Source: DATARR01 sp034666985 (lineage in GTDB: Bacteria > Acidobacteriota > Thermoanaerobaculia > Multivoradales > UBA5704). Taken from it: a stretch of 64,000 nt of DNA. Both the position numbers and the translations under genes were made by a program. The stretch lies in NCBI GenBank assembly GCA_034666985.1, contig JAXDKS010000043.1, forward strand, positions 124,001 through 188,000, given 5' to 3'. Below the pieces are notes generated by a model. The model had not been told where the DNA came from, ran no database searches, and saw only the letters and a list, made by a program, of their open reading frames with translations. Numbering within the stretch: the first letter of the stretch is position 1; the number at the start of each line of letters is the position of its first letter. This document shows, in pieces, positions 59,375-64,000 of this stretch.

Positions 59375-62266
59375 ATGGCCGCCGAACCGAAACTGCAGCC
59401 GATCCTGGCGGAAGAGCCCAGGGAGGTCCCCCTCGCCGGTAATGCGCCCCTACCCCTCGACTCCGCGGGCGACGTCTGGCTCGTCGACGAGGGGATGGCC
59501 GAGGTATTCGCCGTTCCGCAAGGAGAATCCGGTCCCCGCATCCACCTTTGCACGGTGAGCGCCGGCGGTCTCCTCTTCGGCTTCGATCCACCTCAGGACA
59601 GCGGCCATGGCCTGGGATTCCTCGCTGTGGGCGCGCCCGGCACCCGCCTGCGCCGGCTGCCGGCCTCCCGCCTCCAGGATCTGGCGGGCGGCCTGGACGC
59701 CTGGCTGGCCGGGCTCTGCGGCGGCCTTGCTCGTCCGGTCGCGCCCCGGGCCTTCGAGGAGCTGCGTCCCGGCGCGGAGACCCACCTCGAACAGGCGGGA
59801 CGCCCGGCCCGCGCCCGAGAGGGCGTCGCCTGGGTGCGGCACCTGGAGGGCAGCACGAGCCTGCTGGGGGAAGCGCGGCTGAAGATCGAGGGCACCGGGC
59901 TCTTCCCCGTGCCGGAGCCGGTCTGGCTGGTAGCGGACGGCGAGGTTCGGCTCGCCTCCTGCACCACGGCCGAGGCCCTGCGGGACGGCGAGCTGTGGTC
60001 CGGGCTCGCCCGCTTCCATGACCTCTGCCTCGCCGCCGTCGCGTTGCAGCGCGAGAAGACCGAGCGGCTCGATCGCGAGCGACTGGGCCGCAAAAGGGAC
60101 CTCGACCGCTCCGTCCTGCGCGGCGCTTATGCCCGGCTCGGCTCCGTCCTCCAGCCCTCCTCCCGTGCCGGGACCGGCCTCGCGGAAGAATCCAATCCCC
60201 TCCTCGCCGCCTGCCGTCTGGTGGGGGACGCTCAGGGGATCGAGATCCGCGACCGCCCCGAGGGTCAGCCCGCGGGCAAGCAGGGCGACCGGCTGGCCCA
60301 GATCTGCAACGCCTCGCGCATCCGCTCCCGCCGGGTCATCCTGCGCGACGACTGGTGGCGCCGCGACAACGGCCCCCTCGTCGCGTTTCAGACGCCGCCG
60401 GACGATCCCAAGGCCCGCCGCCCCGTTGCCCTGCTCCCCACCTCGCCCCGCAGCTACGTGCTGGTCGATCCGGCGGCGGGGACCCGCGCTCCGGTCGACG
60501 CCACCATGGCCGAGACCCTGAGCGGCGACGCCCACATGCTCTACCCGCCCCTGCCCGAGCGGCCGGTGGTGATGGCCGACCTCGCGCGCCTGGCCTTCGC
60601 AGGCCGCCGGCGTGACCTCGCCACCATCCTCTTCATGGGCCTCGCGGGAGGGCTCCTGGGGCTGCTGATCCCCATCCTCACGGGTCAGGTCTTCGGCAGC
60701 GTCATTCCCGGGGCAGACCGCAGCCAACTGTTCCAGATCGCTCTTGCCCTGATCGTCGCCGCAATGGCGGGAGCGATCTTCCAGATCACCCGCAGCCTCG
60801 CCGTCCTGCGCCTCGGGGGGAAGGTGGACGGCGCTGTCCAGTCCGCGGTGTGGGACCGGCTGCTGGCGCTCCCCGTCACCTTCTTCCGGCGCTACACCGT
60901 GGGCGATCTGGCCAACCGCGCCCTGGGGATCGACACCATCCGCGGCCTGCTCACGGGCAACGTCCTCACCCTGGCCCTGGGAGCGATCTTTTCCGTCTTC
61001 AGCTTCGCGCTGCTCTTCTACTACAGTTGGCGGCTGGCCCTCCTCGCCTGCGGCATGGTGCTGGTGCTGACGGCGGTGACGGCCGGCCTCGTCTGGCTCC
61101 AGCTCCGGCACCAGCGGGCCATCCTCGATCTTCAGGGGCGGATCGCGAGCCTCCTCTTCGGATTGATTCACGGCATCGGCAAGCTGCGGGTGGCGGGCGC
61201 CGAGTCCCGCGCCTACGCCCGCTGGGCCGACCGCTTCGCCGAGCAGCGGCGACGCACGCTCGCCGCGCAGCGGGCGGCCAACGTTCAGACGACCTTCAAC
61301 ACCGTCTATGGCGTCCTCACCACCTTGGGCGTCTTCGCCATGGTGGGCTTCGTTTCCAAAGAGTCGCTGTCCCTGGGCGAGTTCCTGGCCTTCAACGCCG
61401 CTTTCGGCCAGTTCCTGTCCGCGGCCCTATCCGTGGTCTCGGTCTTCTCCGGCGTTCTCGCGGCGGTGCCGGTCTACGAGCGCCTGCGGCCCATCCTGGA
61501 GACCGTGCCCGAGGTGGACGGCTCCAAGTCCGAGCCGGGCGAGCTCGCCGGGGAGATCGAGTTCAGCCACGTCTCCTTCCGCTACCATGAGGACACGCCC
61601 CTGGTGCTCGACGACGTCTCCTTCCGCGCCGGTCCCGGCGAATTCATCGCCCTGGTGGGCCCCTCGGGAGCGGGCAAGTCCACCTGCCTGCGGCTCATCC
61701 TCGGCTTCGAGAAGCCGACCGCGGGCTCCATCTACTTCGACGGCCAGGATCTGGCCGGTCTCGCCGTCCAGTCCGTGCGCCGCCAGATCGGAGTCGTGCT
61801 CCAGGCCGGCCGTCCCCTGGCGGGCAGCATCTTCTCCAACATCACGGGCAGCGCGAACCTGGGGCTCGATGACGCCTGGGAAGCGGCGCGGGCCGCGGGG
61901 CTGGAGGAGGACATCAAGGCCATGCCCATGGGCATGCACACCGTCATCAGCGAAGGAGCCGAGACCTTCTCCGGCGGCCAGAAGCAGCGCATCCTGATCG
62001 CCCGCGCCATCGTGAACCGGCCGCGCATCCTCCTCTTCGACGAGGCCACCAGCGCCCTCGACAACCGCACCCAGGAGATCGTCAGCCGCAGCCTCAAGAG
62101 TCTGAAGGCGACGCGGATCGTCATCGCCCACCGCCTGAGCACCATCCAGAACGCCGACCGCATCTACGTCGTCGAAGGCGGCCGGGTGGTGGAGGAAGGA
62201 ACCTACGAGGACCTCCTCCGCCGCAACGGCCCCTTCGCCCGCCTGGCCGAGAGACAGATCGCCTAG
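59375..62266 (+). CDS. NHLM-type ABC transporter with large N-terminal domain
   Basis: 963 residues. The first 380 residues are soluble and poorly known (beta-rich, then a helical domain with conserved RIRSRRVILRDDWWRRDNGPLVAF). Membrane helices follow (DLATILFMGLAGGLLGLLIPILTG...) and a nucleotide-binding domain has GPSGAGKST near 762, FSGGQKQR near 868 and ILLFDEATSALD. This domain order matches the second ABC protein of NHLM systems, which lacks a C39 peptidase. It probably forms a heterodimer with the preceding protein. Confidence 0.9.
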   Translation: MAAEPKLQPILAEEPREVPLAGNAPLPLDSAGDVWLVDEGMAEVFAVPQGESGPRIHLCTVSAGGLLFGFDPPQDSGHGLGFLAVGAPGTRLRRLPASRLQDLAGGLDAWLAGLCGGLARPVAPRAFEELRPGAETHLEQAGRPARAREGVAWVRHLEGSTSLLGEARLKIEGTGLFPVPEPVWLVADGEVRLASCTTAEALRDGELWSGLARFHDLCLAAVALQREKTERLDRERLGRKRDLDRSVLRGAYARLGSVLQPSSRAGTGLAEESNPLLAACRLVGDAQGIEIRDRPEGQPAGKQGDRLAQICNASRIRSRRVILRDDWWRRDNGPLVAFQTPPDDPKARRPVALLPTSPRSYVLVDPAAGTRAPVDATMAETLSGDAHMLYPPLPERPVVMADLARLAFAGRRRDLATILFMGLAGGLLGLLIPILTGQVFGSVIPGADRSQLFQIALALIVAAMAGAIFQITRSLAVLRLGGKVDGAVQSAVWDRLLALPVTFFRRYTVGDLANRALGIDTIRGLLTGNVLTLALGAIFSVFSFALLFYYSWRLALLACGMVLVLTAVTAGLVWLQLRHQRAILDLQGRIASLLFGLIHGIGKLRVAGAESRAYARWADRFAEQRRRTLAAQRAANVQTTFNTVYGVLTTLGVFAMVGFVSKESLSLGEFLAFNAAFGQFLSAALSVVSVFSGVLAAVPVYERLRPILETVPEVDGSKSEPGELAGEIEFSHVSFRYHEDTPLVLDDVSFRAGPGEFIALVGPSGAGKSTCLRLILGFEKPTAGSIYFDGQDLAGLAVQSVRRQIGVVLQAGRPLAGSIFSNITGSANLGLDDAWEAARAAGLEEDIKAMPMGMHTVISEGAETFSGGQKQRILIARAIVNRPRILLFDEATSALDNRTQEIVSRSLKSLKATRIVIAHRLSTIQNADRIYVVEGGRVVEEGTYEDLLRRNGPFARLAERQIA

Positions 62267-62278
62267 CAAGGAGCCACC

Positions 62279-62830
62279 ATGAGAAAAGTTCTCTTCCTCT
62301 TCGGCCAGCTCAACGACGACGACGTGGAGTGGATGCTCCGCGCCGGCACCAAGCGCTTCGTCCCGGCGGGAGGCGTCCTCATCGAGCAGGGCGTGCCCGT
62401 CGACTCCGTCTTCATCCTCCTGGAAGGCCGCCTCGCCGTCTGGCTCCGTTCCCGGCGGGGACCCGAGAGAGAGCTCGCCCGCCTCAATGCCGGCGAGATC
62501 GTGGGCGAGATGTCCTTCGTAGATGCCCGGCCGCCATCGGCGACGGTCAAGGCTGTAGAGGACTCGACTGTCTTCGCCCTCTCCAAGGCCGTCCTCAACA
62601 CCAAGCTGGCGGCTGACCCGGGCTTCGCGGCCCGCTTTTACCGGGCCTTGGCGATCTACCTCTCCACGACCGTTCGCGAACGGCATCGGGACTTGGGGAC
62701 TGGGGTAGCTGTGGGTGACGAGGAGGAGGATGAGGACGACGCTGACGAACTGGACGCCAACGTGCTCGACGGGGTGTATCTGGCGGGGGAGCGGTTTGAC
62801 CGGATGGTCAAGCGGGTGCTGGTGACGTGA
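62279..62830 (+). CDS. cyclic-nucleotide-binding-domain protein
   Basis: 183 residues. One Crp-type beta-barrel: RFVPAGGVLIEQGVPVDSVFILLEGRLAVWL, ELARLNAGEIVGEMSFVDARPPSATVKAVEDSTVFALSKAVL (PBC-like GEMSFVDARPPSATV). There is no helix-turn-helix, so it is not a transcription factor; the C-terminus is an acidic tail with DEEEDEDDADELD. NHLM-type loci often carry such a domain, probably a regulator of transport. Shine-Dalgarno aaggag. Confidence 0.87.
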   Translation: MRKVLFLFGQLNDDDVEWMLRAGTKRFVPAGGVLIEQGVPVDSVFILLEGRLAVWLRSRRGPERELARLNAGEIVGEMSFVDARPPSATVKAVEDSTVFALSKAVLNTKLAADPGFAARFYRALAIYLSTTVRERHRDLGTGVAVGDEEEDEDDADELDANVLDGVYLAGERFDRMVKRVLVT

Positions 62831-62846
62831 CAAGCTGGGGGGATCT

Positions 62847-63884
62847 TTACGCGGTTCGCGGAAGGATCTCCGCGAAGGCTGGGCGCAGCAGGCCTCGAAG
62901 CCGAGGCTCCCGGACTCCGTGGCTCGCTGCGCGCTCCGCCAAGAGGCCCGTCAAGCGAGCCCAAAGCTGCGGACTGGATGGCTCGATCTCGTCGAGACTC
63001 CGGAAAAGCATGCGTGCCAAATAGATTTCGTCGGCATTCCTGAGCCCCAGCCGATTGGCCGTCATGTGTAGTTGACTGGAGAGAATTCTCCAGCGCGTGG
63101 CCGCCTCCGCGGAGAGCAGCTCCTGATCAAGGGCGTGCGCCATCGCGACGTCCGCTAGGGACGGGAGATCGAGCGAGAGCTTCCCGATCTCTTCGCTCAC
63201 GAGCGCCAGGAAAGAATTCCGGCGCTGGGTGAAGACTCGGTCGGCAACCTCCTGGATGGGTGGGGCGCCCGCTTCCCAGAATCGTGCCGAGTAGTCGCTC
63301 AGCCTCTTGAGGTCCTCCGGGTCGCGCGCGAACCCGAGAACGTGACTCGCCAAGAGCCGGAGCGCGGTCGTCAGCCACCTGCCGGCGGAACTATCGCCAC
63401 GCTCAGCGAGGAGGCGCAACGCCTTGGCGCTCGACAAGGCGAAGAAATCGAGCGAGTGCGCGAGGAGGCTCGGTCCTCCGTACCGGTCCGTTTCAGGGAG
63501 GAAGGGGTGTTCCTGGAAGGAGTTGTCTGGGTAAATGACGTCCTCCTGCTCGTTGTGATCCTGGTGCAACAGGGAGCGGTTCATGTCGTGGATCGCCTCG
63601 CTCGCCAAGGGGGCGGGCGAAGGATAGCAGCGCAGAAAGTGGGACACCTGCCGTTCCACGGCCTCGCGCAAGGCGTCCTCGCGGCCTAGCCGTGACCGTA
63701 GCCTGAGGCGGACATGCGGCCCTCCCAACAGGTAGCGAACGAAGAAGAAACTCTCAATCCACTCTTCCCGCAGCAACTCCGCTACCGTCGGGAGGACGCA
63801 ATGGATCAACAGTCGATCCCGATCTCCCGTGTGGTAGAAGATATGAAACGAGAGCCACTGCTCGGCGGAAGTCGGGGATGACAT
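62847..63884 (-). CDS. lantibiotic/thiopeptide-type dehydratase C-terminal domain protein (SpaB_C)
   Basis: 345 residues. WLSFHIFYHTGDRDRLLIHCVLPTVAELLREEWIESFFFVRYLLGGPHVRLRLR is the signature opening of the LanB C-terminal elimination domain, and PETDRYGGPSLLAHSLDFFALSSAKALRLL is its second conserved block. As a separate protein it is typical of split LanB (thiopeptide-type) enzymes, which eliminate glutamate from glutamylated Ser/Thr to form dehydroamino acids. The partner glutamylation protein would be upstream on the same strand, beyond or at the right edge. It is convergent with the NHLM operon. Confidence 0.87.
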   Translation of the reverse strand: MSSPTSAEQWLSFHIFYHTGDRDRLLIHCVLPTVAELLREEWIESFFFVRYLLGGPHVRLRLRSRLGREDALREAVERQVSHFLRCYPSPAPLASEAIHDMNRSLLHQDHNEQEDVIYPDNSFQEHPFLPETDRYGGPSLLAHSLDFFALSSAKALRLLAERGDSSAGRWLTTALRLLASHVLGFARDPEDLKRLSDYSARFWEAGAPPIQEVADRVFTQRRNSFLALVSEEIGKLSLDLPSLADVAMAHALDQELLSAEAATRWRILSSQLHMTANRLGLRNADEIYLARMLFRSLDEIEPSSPQLWARLTGLLAERAASHGVREPRLRGLLRPAFAEILPRTA

Positions 63885-63897
63885 TGAAACCTGTTGC

Positions 63898-64000
63898 TCA
63901 GGGATAGGGGATCACCATATCTGGTAAAGCGAAGATCCGCTCCTCGAGTTGCTCGATCCGCTCGCAAACGGGGCTGTCCTCCCCGAGGAAGAGTCGGGTT
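63898..64000 (-). CDS. C-terminal fragment of an upstream gene
   Basis: The last 33 residues before a TGA (63900-63898) read TRLFLGEDSPVCERIEQLE and then ERIFALPDMVIPYP; the gene continues beyond the right edge. It lies 13 nt upstream of the SpaB_C gene on the same strand, so it belongs to its operon. A LanB N-terminal partner would fit the context but this tail does not identify it. Confidence 0.5.
   Translation of the reverse strand, partial: TRLFLGEDSPVCERIEQLEERIFALPDMVIPYP

Noticed and set aside
62831..64000. RiPP precursor peptide near the exporter genes
   Set aside because: No short frame with a double-Gly or nitrile-hydratase-like leader was found between or beside these genes.
1..64000. 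tRNA or rRNA genes, IS elements with transposase, replication origin
   Set aside because: None was recognised in any intergenic stretch; gaps are short and explained by promoters, hairpins or repeats.

Overview
The window is GC-rich and densely coded, with many overlapping start/stop codons (ATGA, GTGA, TTGA) and frequent GTG or TTG starts. A full-length MacB/FtsX-like permease of the type common in Acidobacteria (the ADOP class), HC2 zinc-finger/TPR proteins and an NHLM-type export locus suggest an environmental Acidobacteriota, perhaps Thermoanaerobaculia-like. This is an inference from gene content; there is no rRNA or tRNA marker.

Layout. 1-7.1 kb: general genes (beta-CASP metallo-hydrolase fragment, DUF883-like membrane protein, metallophosphoesterase, DUF2007 protein, Ser/Thr kinase, a catalytic/non-catalytic M16 peptidase pair). 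7.2-9.5 kb: a MEDS-domain sensor whose frame is crossed by an in-frame TGA at an expected Cys position, translationally coupled to a hybrid histidine kinase. 9.6-25.2 kb: three NRPS genes read as C-A-PCP-E, C-A(N-methyltransferase)-PCP-E and C-PCP-C-A-PCP, followed by a methyltransferase. The first module of the third protein has no adenylation domain, its last A domain resembles the LYS2 type, and no thioesterase or reductase is present. 25.2-29.3 kb: CYTH, DUF1415, phosphoesterase, msrA and DUF72 genes.

29.4-47.0 kb holds a dispersed aryl-polyene-like or type II polyketide/fatty-acid-like locus. A leftward operon (AMP ligase, polysaccharide deacetylase, DUF2062-methyltransferase fusion, lipoprotein) diverges from a rightward operon (ACP, ketosynthase, chain-length-factor-like ketosynthase, a type II toxin-antitoxin pair, GT2 glycosyltransferase, ketoreductase, MMPL exporter, LpxL-like acyltransferase). 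A fused double hot-dog dehydratase lies further right. Together these could prime, elongate, reduce, dehydrate, attach and export a polyene or long acyl chain of the cell envelope. A triple rhodanese and the ADOP permease interrupt it.

47-53.2 kb: a Rpn-type nuclease relic and two paralogous cassettes, each a tiny secreted protein ending in an MDPDGR motif behind a conserved 17-nt leader hairpin, followed by an HC2 zinc-finger/TPR protein. The second cassette also has a sigma-region-2-like protein and ends in a precise 21-bp tandem array (17 units). 53.2-64 kb: an HExxH protein divergent from TolC, HlyD, a C39-peptidase ABC exporter, a second NHLM ABC protein and a cyclic-nucleotide-binding protein, then a converging lantibiotic-dehydratase C-terminal-type gene. 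This is probably one edge of a RiPP locus whose precursor is outside the window.
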